Positions 1-9,102 of a stretch of DNA of 64,000 nt are shown here, piece after piece; the stretch's first letter is position 1; every line of letters begins with the position of its first letter. The notes under the pieces were generated by a model. The model had not been told where the DNA came from. It ran no database searches and was given only the letters and a program-made list of their open reading frames with translations. Made by a program: the position numbers and the translations under genes. Location: assembly GCF_001645105.1 (NCBI RefSeq), contig NZ_LKEG01000038.1:62001-126000 (forward strand), given 5' to 3'. The stretch is from Pseudomonas marginalis (lineage in GTDB: Bacteria > Pseudomonadota > Gammaproteobacteria > Pseudomonadales > Pseudomonadaceae).

Positions 1-277
1 CGCGCGTTTGTCATTCCAGAAATCAGGTTGCATTATTCTTGTCCTCTTACCTGAGTGTGTCCGGCCGCTGCTGGTGTAGAACCTCTACATCTATAAAAAG
101 CGGAGCTCAGGGGACGTTAGCAGCTATGGCCAAACAGGCAAATACAGGAAAGAGCGTCATTAACTGCGTGAATCTTCCTACAAGGCCCTGCACTGATCAG
201 ACGCTTCCCTTGGGATGAGCTATACACTGGAACGAATCTGACCAGACCTTGAGCAGACCTTGAGAAAAGGAACCGCC
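1..277. other. Non-coding leader upstream of the first hydrolase gene
   Basis: No convincing gene is seen here. A 30-codon open frame (126-218, starting MAKQANTGKS) follows an AGGGGA motif at a long distance and is not supported by anything else. In P. aeruginosa the homologous hydrolase gene lies, as I recall, beside the fadD acyl-CoA synthetase genes, so a fadD end is expected just left of the window. The sequence TATACACTGG near 222 could be part of a promoter, but this is weak. Confidence 0.4.
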
Positions 278-1222
278 ATGAACCACAGCACCTTCTGGCT
301 GACCGCGAATGACCGCTGCCGCCTGTACGTCAATCAATGGATGCCCGACGGTCCGCCCAAGGCCCTGGTGATGCTCTCCCATGGGATGGCCGAGCACAGC
401 GGGCGCTACGCACGCCTGGCCGAAGCCTTGTGCGGTGCCGGCTACGGCCTTTACGCGCTGGACCAGCGTGGCCACGGCCGTACCGCCGATGAAGGCACGT
501 TGGGTCTGTACGCAGAGAAGGACGGCTGGAACAAGGTGGTGGGTGACCTGGCCAGCCTCAACCAGCATATCGGCCAGCAGCAGCCGGGGTTACCGATCAT
601 TCTGCTCGGCCACAGCATGGGCAGTTACATCGCCCAGGCCTACTTGGTGCACCACAGCGCCAGCCTGAACGGGGCGATCCTCAGCGGTTCGAATTTCCAG
701 CCGGTGGCGCTGTACCGCGCCGCGCGGGTGATCGCACGGGCCGAGCGCCTGCGCCAGGGCTTGCGTGGGCGCAGTGCGCTGATCGAGTTCCTATCGTTTG
801 GATCGTTCAACAAGGCGTTCAAACCCAATCGCACTGCTTTCGACTGGCTCAGCCGCGACCCGGCGGAAGTCGACAGGTACATCAACGACCCGCTGTGTGG
901 GTTCCGCTGCACCAACCAGCTGTGGATCGACCTGCTCGGCGGCTTGCAGCAAATCAGCAAAGCGTCCAATCTCGCGCAGATCGATCCCGGCCTGCCGATC
1001 CTGGTGATGGGCGGCGAATGTGATCCGGTGAGTGAGGGCAAGCGTCTCAAACACCTGGCCCACGCCCTGCGTGAAGCCGGCTGCCAGCACCTGCAATTGA
1101 CTATTTACCCGCAGGCGCGTCACGAAGTGTTCAATGAGACCAACCGCGATGACGTCACCGCGGATGTGCTGACGTGGCTCGACCAGGCCCTGACCTTGCA
1201 CAGGCCCGCCCACTGCGAATGA
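278..1222 (+). CDS. Alpha/beta hydrolase (monoacylglycerol lipase / lysophospholipase-like)
   Basis: A 314-residue alpha/beta-hydrolase of the serine aminopeptidase S33 / monoglyceride lipase type. The nucleophile elbow GHSMGS puts the catalytic serine at about residue 113. The acid is probably Asp249 (GGECDPVS) and the base His282 (ARHEVFNE), the usual order for this fold. There is no signal peptide, so it should be cytoplasmic and cleave an acyl ester such as a monoacylglycerol. I chose ATG 278, which has AAGGA six bases upstream, over an in-frame TTG at 260. It is followed 57 bp later by the enoyl-CoA hydratase gene phaJ1, the same pair as in P. aeruginosa (PA3301-PA3302 from memory), which suggests a link to fatty-acid turnover. 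The true substrate is not visible from sequence. Confidence 0.85.
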   Translation: MNHSTFWLTANDRCRLYVNQWMPDGPPKALVMLSHGMAEHSGRYARLAEALCGAGYGLYALDQRGHGRTADEGTLGLYAEKDGWNKVVGDLASLNQHIGQQQPGLPIILLGHSMGSYIAQAYLVHHSASLNGAILSGSNFQPVALYRAARVIARAERLRQGLRGRSALIEFLSFGSFNKAFKPNRTAFDWLSRDPAEVDRYINDPLCGFRCTNQLWIDLLGGLQQISKASNLAQIDPGLPILVMGGECDPVSEGKRLKHLAHALREAGCQHLQLTIYPQARHEVFNETNRDDVTADVLTWLDQALTLHRPAHCE

Positions 1223-1279
1223 ATTCTCATTTAAAATCAAACAGTTAAATTACCGATTAGCCACAGGATGCACCTTTAG

Positions 1280-1750
1280 ATGACCCAGGTAACCAACACC
1301 CCGTACGAAGCCCTCGAAGTCGGCCAGACCGCCAGCTACAGCAAATTGGTGGAAGAGCGCGATATCCAGCTGTTCGCCGCGATGTCCGGTGACCACAACC
1401 CGGTGCATTTGGATGCCGAATACGCCAAGGCGACCATGTTCAAGGAGCGTATCGCCCACGGCATGTTCAGCGGCGCCCTGATCAGTGCGGCGGTGGCCTG
1501 TGAGTTGCCTGGGCCGGGCACGATCTATATCGGCCAGCAGATGACCTTCCAGAAGCCGGTGAAGATCGGCGACACGCTGACGGTGCGCCTGGAAATCCTC
1601 GAAAAACTGCCAAAGTTCCGCGTGCGCATTGCCACCCGTGTATTCAACCAGCGCGATGAGTTGGTGGTGGACGGCGAGGCGGAAATTCTGGCGCCGCGTA
1701 AGCAGCAAGTCGTGACCCTGACCGAGTTGCCGCCGATCAGCATTGGCTAA
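1280..1750 (+). CDS. phaJ1: (R)-specific enoyl-CoA hydratase, MaoC/PhaJ1 type
   Basis: A 156-residue single hot-dog-fold hydratase. The hydratase-2 motif is clear: GDHNPVHLD supplies the catalytic Asp38 and His43. It hydrates trans-2-enoyl-CoA from beta-oxidation to (R)-3-hydroxyacyl-CoA, the monomer for medium-chain polyhydroxyalkanoate synthesis. The whole length, including the C-terminal ELPPISIG, matches my memory of P. aeruginosa PhaJ1 (PA3302), so I use that symbol rather than phaJ4. The ATG at 1280 has only a modest AGGA upstream. The gene lies directly downstream of the lipase-like gene on the same strand and is followed by a REP pair. Confidence 0.88.
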   Translation: MTQVTNTPYEALEVGQTASYSKLVEERDIQLFAAMSGDHNPVHLDAEYAKATMFKERIAHGMFSGALISAAVACELPGPGTIYIGQQMTFQKPVKIGDTLTVRLEILEKLPKFRVRIATRVFNQRDELVVDGEAEILAPRKQQVVTLTELPPISIG

Positions 1751-1768
1751 AACTTATGCAATACGAAT

Positions 1769-1858
1769 GTGGGAGGGGGCTTGCCCCCGATAGCGGTAGA
1801 TCAGTCACAAGATGCAGTGATTGACACTCCGCAATCGGGGGTAAGCCCCCTCCCACAT
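1769..1858. repeat. REP pair (BIME-like), inverted
   Basis: Two REP units face each other: TGTGGGAGGGGGCTTGCCCC begins at 1769 and its inverted partner ends with CCCCCTCCCACA near 1857, with about 40 bp of unrelated DNA between. It sits between phaJ1 and a convergent gene, the usual position for these non-autonomous repeats in P. fluorescens. It can fold as a large hairpin and may help terminate or stabilise both transcripts. Confidence 0.9.
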
Positions 1859-1884
1859 TTCTTACAGCATTTACAGCACAGGGC

Positions 1885-2352
1885 TTACGACTGGGCGCGA
1901 GCCTGGTTACGCAGGGCTTTCACTTGGTCGTGATTGCGTTGTGCGCCGTGGAACTGACGCTCAACCAGGTCACGAATGCCCAGCAGGTTGTGCTTGTTGA
2001 TCTTCTCGATCGCTTCCTTGTAAGCCTTCAGGGCGTGGTCTTCACCGCGCTCGGCTTCGTTCAGCACGGCCTCTTCATCTTTACCGGTGACCATCGACTT
2101 CACGTCGACCCAGCCACGGTGCAGGGCGCCGGCAACGCTGCCGGACTCTTCCGGATCGCCACCCAGAGCACGAACAGCGGTCTGCAGCTCGGCAGCCGCA
2201 GTAGCACAGTCAGCAGAACGTTTCACAAACAGGGCTTTGAGCTCTGGATGCTTGATGTCTTCAGCACAAGTCGCGAAGCCTTTCTGGCCGTCTTTGCTGG
2301 TCTCGATCAGGTCGTTGAGTACGGAGATCGATTCTTTATTGATGTCAGTCAT
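1885..2352 (-). CDS. PA2169-family four-helix-bundle protein (DUF2383)
   Basis: A 155-residue, highly charged, almost all-helical protein starting MTDINKESISVLNDL. Its spacing of helices and conserved CAEDIKHPELK segment match the DUF2383 / PA2169-type ferritin-like bundle family. Function in the family is not established; members are often seen as stress- or biofilm-induced. There is no signal peptide or membrane segment. AAGGAA lies nine bases before the ATG at 2352. The AT-rich 2360-2460 stretch upstream should hold its promoter. It is convergent with phaJ1 and monocistronic. Confidence 0.8.
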   Translation of the reverse strand: MTDINKESISVLNDLIETSKDGQKGFATCAEDIKHPELKALFVKRSADCATAAAELQTAVRALGGDPEESGSVAGALHRGWVDVKSMVTGKDEEAVLNEAERGEDHALKAYKEAIEKINKHNLLGIRDLVERQFHGAQRNHDQVKALRNQARAQS

Positions 2353-2557
2353 TTTTCAATTCCTTGTGCGGGTTTAGAAACGTGTCTTAGTAATTGCAGC
2401 GCCCGTGCCAGGTTTTGATAAACAATTTTTCTATTAATTATCAATAGCTTACGAATTATTGAACCATCTGTATGTACGTTATTTGCATGATCTGTCATTT
2501 GGCCTTCATGCAGAATGCCTGTATTTTCGAAGACCTCGCCTCTACCGCCTGAAGCTC

Positions 2558-2794
2558 ATGAACCCGGAAAAACTCGAACTGCTGATCACCCGCGAAATGC
2601 CCTTCGGCAAATACAAGGGACGGATCATCGCCGACCTGCCCGGCCCTTACCTGAACTGGTTCGCCCGCGAGGGTTTCCCCCACGGTGAACTCGGCGGTTT
2701 GCTGGCGTTGATGCAGGAAATCGACAGCAACGGCTTGTCTGAACTGCTTGAACCCCTGCGCGCCAAACACGGCAAGCCCGCCCCTCGTCATTAA
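2558..2794 (+). CDS. DUF3820 family small protein (QSregVF_b type)
   Basis: A 78-residue protein with the strongly conserved core MPFGKYKGRIIADLPGPYL, the hallmark of the DUF3820 family (described in Pfam as a putative quorum-sensing-regulated virulence factor). The open frame extends 33 codons further upstream, but that part does not look like the family, and ATG 2558 begins MNPEKLELL, where the family normally starts. No signal peptide is present. It ends 9 bp before the broken aminotransferase gene and was probably cotranscribed with it. Molecular role unknown. Confidence 0.75.
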   Translation: MNPEKLELLITREMPFGKYKGRIIADLPGPYLNWFAREGFPHGELGGLLALMQEIDSNGLSELLEPLRAKHGKPAPRH

Positions 2795-2803
2795 GAGCCA
2801 CCT

Positions 2804-3987
2804 ATGCCACGGAATGCAGACAACGAACGTCACTGGCAGGCCGTCGCGCAGCGCTATGCGCTGGAGCCCGGCCCGATCAATCTGGAAAACGGCTATTTCG
2901 GCCGCATGAGCCACGCGGTGCAAACGCACTATCTGGAGCAGGTTGCGTTTATCAACCGCAGTAACTCGCTGTATGTGCGTCAGACGTTCGAGCAGGGTGA
3001 GAATGTGGAGATTCGTCGACAACTCGGCGAGCTGATGGAGGCTGATCCCGAATCGCTGGCGTTTACCCGTAACGCCACCGAAGCCTTGCAATCACTGATC
3101 CGCAACTACAACTGCCTGCAACCGGGTGACCAGGTGACCAGGTGCTGATCAGCGACCTGGAGTACGACACGGTCAAGGGGGCCATGCGCTGGTTGGCGGG
3201 TTACCGTGACGTAGAGGTGATCGAACTGTCCCACACTCACCCGGCCAGTTTCGACAGCCTCGTGCAAACCTATCGTGACGCGTTCACTCAGTACCCGCGC
3301 CTCAAGTTGATGGCGCTGACCCACGTTACCCACCGCACCGGGCTGGTCATGCCCGTTGCCGCGATTGCCCAGGCGGCGCGCGAGCATGATATCGACGTGA
3401 TCCTCGATGGCGCCCATGCCCTGGGCCAAATCGAGTTCAACCTCGCCGAGTTAGGCATTCAGTTTGCCGGTTTCAACCTGCACAAATGGATCGGCGCGCC
3501 GCTGACCCTGGGCTTTCTGTACATCGCCCCGGAGCGCCTGGCCGATATCGACCCGGACATGGGCGAGTTTCACTACCCGGCTACCGACGTACGCGCACGC
3601 ACGTCCTACAGCACGCCGAACTTTCCGGCGCTGATGACACTGCCATTGGTGTTTGAAGAGCACCGGAAGTTGGGTGGCTCGGCGGCCAAGGGTGCGCGGG
3701 TTAATTACCTGCGGGATTTGTGGGTGAACCAAGTGCGGGCTTTGCCGGGGATTGAAGTGCTGACGCCGGATGATCCCAGGTTGTATTGCGGGATTACGGC
3801 GTTCAAGTTTGTCGGAAGGGACCAGCAGGTGATGGTGGATCGGTTGCTCAGGGACTTTGACTTGTTTACTACCACGCGTGTCGGTGCAGCATTTGGCACG
3901 TGTATCCGGGTAACGCCGGGGCTAGTGACTTCAGCTGCGGACATCGGCGTGTTGGTGAACGCGATTACCCAACTGAACGCAGACTAA
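2804..3987 (+). pseudogene. Class V PLP-dependent aminotransferase, frameshifted by an 8-bp tandem duplication
   Basis: Two consecutive frames (2804-3148 and 3142-3987) together make one complete class V aminotransferase, of the isopenicillin-N epimerase / cysteine-desulfurase-like fold. The first ends in LQPGDQVTRC and stops; the second resumes LISDLEYDTVKGA. The join is at 3125-3144, where GGTGACCA occurs twice in tandem and then GGTG. Removing one 8-bp unit restores LQPGDQVLISDLEY. The PLP lysine is intact in FNLHKWIGAP, and the Asp of ILDGAHALGQ is present. A GTG at 3142 could in principle restart translation, but the product would lack the N-terminal part of the fold. The remaining sequence is undamaged, so the mutation is recent, phase-variable, or an assembly error. 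Confidence 0.85.
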
Positions 3988-4026
3988 AAATGTGGGAGCG
4001 GCGTTGAATTCAAGTTTTCTGCAGGC

Positions 4027-4060
4027 AAAAAAAAAGCGGCACACCGACCAAGTGCGCCGC
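4027..4060 (-). terminator. Rho-independent terminator downstream of eda
   Basis: On the minus strand a GC-rich hairpin (GCGGCGCAC ... GTGTGCCGC) is followed by a run of nine T. It lies about 45 bp past the eda stop codon and would end the zwf-pgl-eda transcript. Confidence 0.8.
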
Positions 4061-4103
4061 AAAAATGCCGTTAAGCACAGCAACAACGATTCGGTAAATC
4101 AGC

Positions 4104-4769
4104 TCAATCCAGCAGCGCCAGCGCCTGCGCGGTGACTTCCTGGATGCGGGCCCAGTCGCCGTTCTTGACCCATTCCGGGTCCAGCATCCAGCTACCGCCC
4201 ACGCACATCACGTTTTTCAACGCCATGTAGTTTTTGATGTTGGCCGGGCCCACGCCGCCGGTCGGGCAGAACTTCACTTCGCCGAACGGGCCGCCCAGGG
4301 CCTTGATGGCCGCGACGCCGCCGCTGACTTCGGCCGGGAACAGCTTGAAGCGGCGGTAGCCAAGGCCATAGCCTTCCATGATGCCCGAGGCATTGCTGAT
4401 GCCCGGCAGCAGCGGGATCGGGCTGTGCACCGAGGCTTCCAGCAAGTCGCGGGTAATGCCAGGGGTGACGATGAATTGCGAACCGGCCACTTCGGCCGCT
4501 TCTAGCATGTGACGGTCGAGTACGGTGCCGGCACCGGTGCACAGTTCAGGACGTTGCTCACGCAGCACCTGAATGGCCTTGAGGCCGAACTCGGAGCGCA
4601 GGGTCACTTCCAATGCGGTCAAACCACCGGCTGCCAGGGCATCGGCCAGCGGCAGGATGTCCTGTTCGCGGGCGATGGTGATCACGGGCAGGATCCGCGC
4701 CTTGGCGCAGAGGCTGTCGATCAGGGCAACTTTATCCGCCATGGACACGGTCGGTTGAGGGCTTTTCAT
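4104..4769 (-). CDS. eda: 2-dehydro-3-deoxy-6-phosphogluconate (KDPG) aldolase
   Basis: A 221-residue class I aldolase of the Entner-Doudoroff pathway that splits KDPG into pyruvate and glyceraldehyde-3-phosphate. The Schiff-base lysine is Lys142 in FKLFPAE, and the general acid/base glutamate is Glu54 in ALEVTLR; GTVL and GGV phosphate-binding loops are present. The open frame extends upstream into pgl, but ATG 4769 is preceded by AAGGA and fits known family starts; ATG 4790 is a possible alternative. It is the last gene of zwf-pgl-eda, 17 bp after pgl, and is followed by a terminator. Control by HexR at the zwf promoter is expected. Confidence 0.95.
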   Translation of the reverse strand: MKSPQPTVSMADKVALIDSLCAKARILPVITIAREQDILPLADALAAGGLTALEVTLRSEFGLKAIQVLREQRPELCTGAGTVLDRHMLEAAEVAGSQFIVTPGITRDLLEASVHSPIPLLPGISNASGIMEGYGLGYRRFKLFPAEVSGGVAAIKALGGPFGEVKFCPTGGVGPANIKNYMALKNVMCVGGSWMLDPEWVKNGDWARIQEVTAQALALLD

Positions 4770-4786
4770 AGCGGCTGATCCTTGGC

Positions 4787-5500
4787 TCATGGGCACCAGT
4801 AAATCTCTAATGTGGGTTGCAAAAACGCGCGAATCGGCATGGCAGCAACGTCGTTGCTGGCCAGCGCGGCGCTCAAGGTGGTCAACTTCGAACTGCCGGA
4901 AATCGACAGCACGGTGTAGTTCGCCGTGGCCAGCAACGCGCGACTCATGGTCAGGCGCTGGTGCGGCACGGTCGGCGCCAGCATCGGCCAGCAACGGCGG
5001 GTACCGTCGGCCTGCAGTGCTTCAGCGAGGTTCGGACTGTTGGGAAACAGCGATGCGGTGTGGCCGTCATCGCCCATGCCCAATACCAGCACATCAATGG
5101 CGGGCAGCTCGGCCAGCAGGCGATCGGCCTGTTCGGCGGCCTCTTCAAGGTTGGCCGCAGCGCTGTAGAGGCTGAGGAACTTGGCCTTGGCCGCCGGGCC
5201 TTGCAACAGGTTTGCTTTGAGCAAACCGGCGTTGCTGTCCGCGTGCTCCACCGGTACCCAGCGCTCATCGGCCAGGGTAACGGTGACCTTGGACCAGTCC
5301 AGGCCTTGCTTGGCCAGGTTCTGGAAAAAAGCGACGGGGCTGCGGCCGCCGGAGACGACCAGCGTCGCTTCGCCACGCGCACTGATGGCCTCACGCAGTT
5401 GTTCGGCCACGTCATTGGCCAGGCCGTCCGCCAACAAGGCAGGCGTACGGTACTCATGGGCCGTCACACCCTGAGGCAGTTTCAATTCAGATATCGCCAT
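4787..5500 (-). CDS. pgl: 6-phosphogluconolactonase
   Basis: A 237-residue cytosolic DevB/SOL-type lactonase that hydrolyses 6-phosphogluconolactone to 6-phosphogluconate, the step after Zwf. The conserved sugar-isomerase-like motifs are visible: VSGGRSP near the N-terminus, LADERWVP, and [18 protein letters not shown] 5500 has a strong GGGAGGT a few bases upstream; an in-frame start further up (5515) is less likely. It overlaps the end of zwf by 14 bp, so translation is probably coupled. Confidence 0.95.
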   Translation of the reverse strand: MAISELKLPQGVTAHEYRTPALLADGLANDVAEQLREAISARGEATLVVSGGRSPVAFFQNLAKQGLDWSKVTVTLADERWVPVEHADSNAGLLKANLLQGPAAKAKFLSLYSAAANLEEAAEQADRLLAELPAIDVLVLGMGDDGHTASLFPNSPNLAEALQADGTRRCWPMLAPTVPHQRLTMSRALLATANYTVLSISGSSKLTTLSAALASNDVAAMPIRAFLQPTLEIYWCP

Positions 5501-6953
5501 ACCACGACCTCCCATCCCGCGTGATCAGTGCAATCGAGCTCATCGGCCCCCAGGAACCCGCCGCGTACGGCTTGGGCGCATCACCGGACTTTTTCCACCC
5601 GGCAATCAACTGGTCACACCACTTCCACGCGGCTTCGATTTCATCTTTGCGAACAAACAGGTTCTGATTGCCGCGCATCACTTCCAGCAACAACCGCTCG
5701 TAGGCATCCGGGATACGGGCGCTGCGGTAGGTGTCGGAAAAATTCAGTTGCAGCGGGCCGCTGCGCAGTTGCATGCCCTTGTCCAGGCCCTGCTCCTTGG
5801 TCATCACGCGCAAGGAAATACCTTCGTCCGGCTGCAGGCGGATGATCAGTTTGTTGCTGATCTGCAGGCGCTGCTCGGGGGCGAAGATGTAGTGGGACGG
5901 TTCTTTGAAGTGGATGACAATCTGCGACAGCTTTTGCGGCATACGCTTGCCGGTGCGCAGGTAGAACGGCACCCCGGCCCATCGCCAGTTGCGGATATCG
6001 GCACGCAGGGCGACGAAGGTCTCGGTGTCGCTCTGGGTGTTGGAGTTCTCTTCTTCCAGGTAACCCGGCACCGGCTTGCCGGCGCTGTAGCCGGCGATGT
6101 ACTGGCCGCGTACCACTTGGGTGGTCAGGCCATCCGGGCTGATCGGGGCCAGGGCCTTGAGCACCTTGACCTTCTCGTCGCGGATGCTGTCGGCGGACAG
6201 GTCGGCCGGCGGGTCCATGGCGATCAGGCAAAGCAGTTGCAGCAGGTGGTTCTGGATCATGTCACGCAGTTGGCCGGCCTTGTCGAAATAGCCCCAACGG
6301 CCTTCGATACCGACCTGCTCGGCCACGGTGATTTCCACGTGGGAGATGTAGTTTTGGTTCCACTGGGTTTCGAACAGGCTGTTGGCGAAACGCAGTGCGA
6401 TCAAGTTCTGGACGGTCTCTTTGCCCAAGTAGTGGTCGATGCGGTAGGTGCGGTTCTCCGGGAAAAACTGCGCCACGGCATCGTTGACCTTGCGCGAGGA
6501 CTCCAGGTCCGAACCGATGGGCTTTTCCAGCACCACGCGGGTGTTTTCCGCCAGGCCGACCTTGGACAGGTTCTCGCAGATCGCGCCGTACACCGCCGCC
6601 GGGGTGGCGAAGTAGGCGATCAGGCGTTGCGCAGTGCCGGCGATTTCCGCCAGGGCCACGTAGTCATCGGCTTTCATGAAGTCGACGTGAACATAGGTCA
6701 GGCGCGCCAGGAAACGCTGGGCGATGGTTTCGTCCAGTTCCTTGCCAACGTATGTGCGCAGTGCTTGTTCGATGTGCGCCAGGTGCTGCTGCTCGGAACC
6801 GGCTTCACGGGCCAGGGCCAGGATGCGCGTGTCGTCGTGCAGGAGCCCCGCGCCATCAAGTTGGTAGAGGGCAGGAAATAACTTGCGCAGCGCCAGATCA
6901 CCCAAGGCGCCAAACAGGGCAAAGGTGCAGGGTTCTACGGTTATCGAAGGCAT
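5487..6953 (-). CDS. zwf: Glucose-6-phosphate 1-dehydrogenase
   Basis: A 488-residue enzyme that oxidises glucose-6-phosphate to 6-phosphogluconolactone with NAD(P)+. The nucleotide-binding [11 protein letters not shown] is at residues 15-25, EKPIGSDL near 143, and the active-site signature RIDHYLGKE at 171-179. The length is normal for bacterial Zwf. It heads the zwf-pgl-eda operon, which is divergent from hexR. The 209-bp region between them carries a HexR-like operator. Pseudomonads often carry several zwf paralogues; this is the one in the hexR context (zwf-1). Confidence 0.96.
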   Translation of the reverse strand: MPSITVEPCTFALFGALGDLALRKLFPALYQLDGAGLLHDDTRILALAREAGSEQQHLAHIEQALRTYVGKELDETIAQRFLARLTYVHVDFMKADDYVALAEIAGTAQRLIAYFATPAAVYGAICENLSKVGLAENTRVVLEKPIGSDLESSRKVNDAVAQFFPENRTYRIDHYLGKETVQNLIALRFANSLFETQWNQNYISHVEITVAEQVGIEGRWGYFDKAGQLRDMIQNHLLQLLCLIAMDPPADLSADSIRDEKVKVLKALAPISPDGLTTQVVRGQYIAGYSAGKPVPGYLEEENSNTQSDTETFVALRADIRNWRWAGVPFYLRTGKRMPQKLSQIVIHFKEPSHYIFAPEQRLQISNKLIIRLQPDEGISLRVMTKEQGLDKGMQLRSGPLQLNFSDTYRSARIPDAYERLLLEVMRGNQNLFVRKDEIEAAWKWCDQLIAGWKKSGDAPKPYAAGSWGPMSSIALITRDGRSWYGDI

Positions 6954-7018
6954 GATGTTTGTTCTTTTATCAAGTTAAGCTACAAATACCTTTTTTCAAG
7001 GCATCACTCAAGGAAAAA

Positions 7019-7034
7019 TGTAGTAATAACCACA
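7019..7034. promoter_or_regulatory. Putative HexR operator between zwf and hexR
   Basis: The imperfect palindrome TGTAGT-AATA-ACCACA lies in the divergent zwf/hexR promoter region, about 65 bp before the zwf start. It resembles the TTGT-N7/8-ACAA half-site pattern reported for HexR in P. putida. HexR represses zwf and releases DNA on binding KDPG. The match is by eye. Confidence 0.55.
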
Positions 7035-7162
7035 ACATTTTCCCGAAATACGCATTCCGAGTGGTGGTGTTCAGCTACCCTCAGTAGGATAGGCCACCGC
7101 AAAAGACCACTTATCGATTGGTTACCACCCTAATTTGCATCGTCGCCCGAAGGAAAGACTGA

Positions 7163-8032
7163 ATGGACCGCGTGCGAAATCTTCTGGAACAGATCCGGAA
7201 CCGCCTCGAAGAATTGAACAAGGCCGAGAAAAAAGTCGCCGAGGTCATCCTGCTCAACCCGCAGCAGGCGACCCGCTTCTCTATCGCCGCCCTCGCCCAG
7301 GCGGCCTCGGTCAGTGAACCGACGGTCAACCGTTTCTGCCGTTCGTTCGGCGTCAGCGGTTACCCTGAACTTAAATTGCAACTGGCGCAAAGCCTGGCCA
7401 GTGGCGCCGCGTATGTCAGCCGTGCAGTGGAGGCCGATGATAACCCTGAGGCCTACACCCAGAAGATCTTTGGCAGCGCCATTGCGTCCCTGGACAGCGC
7501 CTGCCAGGCCCTGGACCCCGCGCTGATCAGCAAGGCCGTGGACCTGTTGATCCAGGCACGGCAAATCCACTTCTTCGGCCTGGGCGCTTCGGCCCCGGTG
7601 GCCATGGATGCGCTGCACAAGTTTTTCCGCTTCAACCTGGCCGTGACCGCGCACGCGGACGTGCTGATGCAGCGCATGATCGCGTCGGTGGCACACACGG
7701 GCGAGTTGTTCGTGATCATTTCCTACACCGGGCGTACCCGTGAGCTGGTGGAAGTGGCGCGTATCGCGCGGGAAAACGGCGCGTCAGTGCTGGGCGTGAC
7801 GGCTGAGAACTCACCGCTGGCCAAGGCCAGTACCGTGAGCCTGAACATTCCGCTGCCGGAAGACACCGACATCTATATGCCGATGACCTCGCGGATCATC
7901 CAATTGACGGTGCTGGATGTGCTGGCAACCGGCATGACCTTGCGCCGTGGCGTGGATTTCCAGCCGCATTTGCGCAAGATCAAAGAGAGTTTGAATGACA
8001 GCCGGTACCCGGTGGGCGACGAGTTCAACTGA
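7163..8032 (+). CDS. hexR: HexR, RpiR-family transcriptional regulator of glucose catabolism
   Basis: A 289-residue RpiR-type regulator. The N-terminal helix-turn-helix is at roughly residues 35-65 ([20 protein letters not shown]). A SIS phosphosugar-binding domain covers about 120-260, with the loop GLGASAP near 140 and SYTGRT near 190. In Pseudomonas HexR represses zwf-pgl-eda, edd-glk and gapA and is induced by KDPG. Position divergent from zwf confirms the assignment. A REP pair follows. Confidence 0.95.
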   Translation: MDRVRNLLEQIRNRLEELNKAEKKVAEVILLNPQQATRFSIAALAQAASVSEPTVNRFCRSFGVSGYPELKLQLAQSLASGAAYVSRAVEADDNPEAYTQKIFGSAIASLDSACQALDPALISKAVDLLIQARQIHFFGLGASAPVAMDALHKFFRFNLAVTAHADVLMQRMIASVAHTGELFVIISYTGRTRELVEVARIARENGASVLGVTAENSPLAKASTVSLNIPLPEDTDIYMPMTSRIIQLTVLDVLATGMTLRRGVDFQPHLRKIKESLNDSRYPVGDEFN

Positions 8033-8060
8033 GCCAGCCTGTGTGTTGGTTTCACTGGCC

Positions 8061-8140
8061 TCATAGGGGGCAAGCCCCCTCCCACAGTTTAATTTGTGAA
8101 TACCTTCAAATGTGGGAGGGGGCTTGCCCCCGATGAGGCC
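8061..8140. repeat. REP pair, inverted
   Basis: One REP unit (GGGGGCAAGCCCCCTCCCAC) at 8066-8085 faces its inverted partner TGTGGGAGGGGGCTTGCCCC starting at 8111. The pair lies between convergent hexR and the mutarotase gene. Confidence 0.9.
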
Positions 8141-8153
8141 ATCAACCACACCG

Positions 8154-8999
8154 CTAAACCCCAGCCCGCGCCTGCAAACTCAGATGCGCCCGCTCCCCCG
8201 GCGCCAAACTGGCCCCCGCCATCGCCGACTCCACGCACACAAACCCCGACGCCTCGTTGAAGCTCACGCCTAACAACGGCCGACTGCCTGGGTGCCACAC
8301 CACCGTGTCGGCGCTGTCACCCGTATCAATGCACAGTTCACGCTGCCAGGCGTGGTCCTTGAGCTGCAATTCGCCTTCGTGATGGAACACCCGCTGGCAC
8401 CCGCCCTCCACCCGCAGCTCGCCTTCCTGCTGGCAAACCTGGCGATTGAGCTGGTCGTAACCCTGCGCACCGTCGAGCCCAGACAGCGCTATCTCGTCAA
8501 CGTGACCAATACGCCAGTAAGCGTGCAACGCATGGCTCAATTGGCACGGCAGCTCGTCCTGATGCTCGGTACTCAGGCGCAATTCCAGGGTGTCGCCCAA
8601 GTGCGCGTGGAGGTCGACCTGCCAGTCGCACAGCTGCAATTGCCAGTGCAGGCGCACGCCGTCATCGTCGGTGCTGCTGTCGAGCAGTTTCCAGTCGATC
8701 AAGCGCGCCCAGCCATGGGACGGCCAGGCATTCTCACTCGGATGGCGGCCATACCACGGCCAGCACACCGGTACGCCACCACGGATGGCGCCGACTTGCG
8801 GCCACTTGGCTGCACACCACAGCCAGGGTTTTTGGCCACGGGGCTGGAAATGCAACAGTTGCGCGCCCTGGCGACTGAACACCGCCTGGCACAGCGGGTG
8901 GTCGATCACCAGCACATCGCGCATCTGGAAGCGCTCCCAGGCGAACACCGGACGCTCGCGCAGGGATTTGAAAAAGCGTTGCAGCGGTTGCTCATGCAT
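8154..8999 (-). CDS. D-hexose-6-phosphate mutarotase (YeaD-like aldose 1-epimerase family)
   Basis: A 281-residue galactose-mutarotase-like beta-sandwich protein that interconverts alpha and beta anomers of hexose-6-phosphate, feeding beta-glucose-6-phosphate to Zwf. Family features include the substrate-binding segment IRGGVPVCWPWYG, then PSHGWARL with the conserved HG(W/F)AR motif, and a later catalytic glutamate region (LGVSFNEASGFVCVE). No signal peptide. It lies downstream of oprB, separated by a terminator, and is part of the glucose-uptake cluster. Confidence 0.88.
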   Translation of the reverse strand: MHEQPLQRFFKSLRERPVFAWERFQMRDVLVIDHPLCQAVFSRQGAQLLHFQPRGQKPWLWCAAKWPQVGAIRGGVPVCWPWYGRHPSENAWPSHGWARLIDWKLLDSSTDDDGVRLHWQLQLCDWQVDLHAHLGDTLELRLSTEHQDELPCQLSHALHAYWRIGHVDEIALSGLDGAQGYDQLNRQVCQQEGELRVEGGCQRVFHHEGELQLKDHAWQRELCIDTGDSADTVVWHPGSRPLLGVSFNEASGFVCVESAMAGASLAPGERAHLSLQARAGV

Positions 9000-9034
9000 G
9001 TGCCACGGTCCTGAATATCTTCACAATGCAACCC

Positions 9035-9066
9035 AAAAAAAAGCGGATAGCCATGGCTACCCGCAA
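9035..9066 (-). terminator. Rho-independent terminator downstream of oprB
   Basis: On the minus strand the hairpin GCGGGTAGCC-AT-GGCTATCCGC is followed by eight T. It lies 37 bp after the oprB stop and separates oprB from the mutarotase gene. Confidence 0.85.
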
Positions 9067-9102
9067 AATGCGCACAGAGAGAAGGAGCTTATCGCAACAG
9101 CG

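Noticed and set aside
126..218. A 30-codon open frame at the left end (MAKQANTGKS...)
   Set aside because: Ribosome-binding site too far away and no recognisable motif or context.
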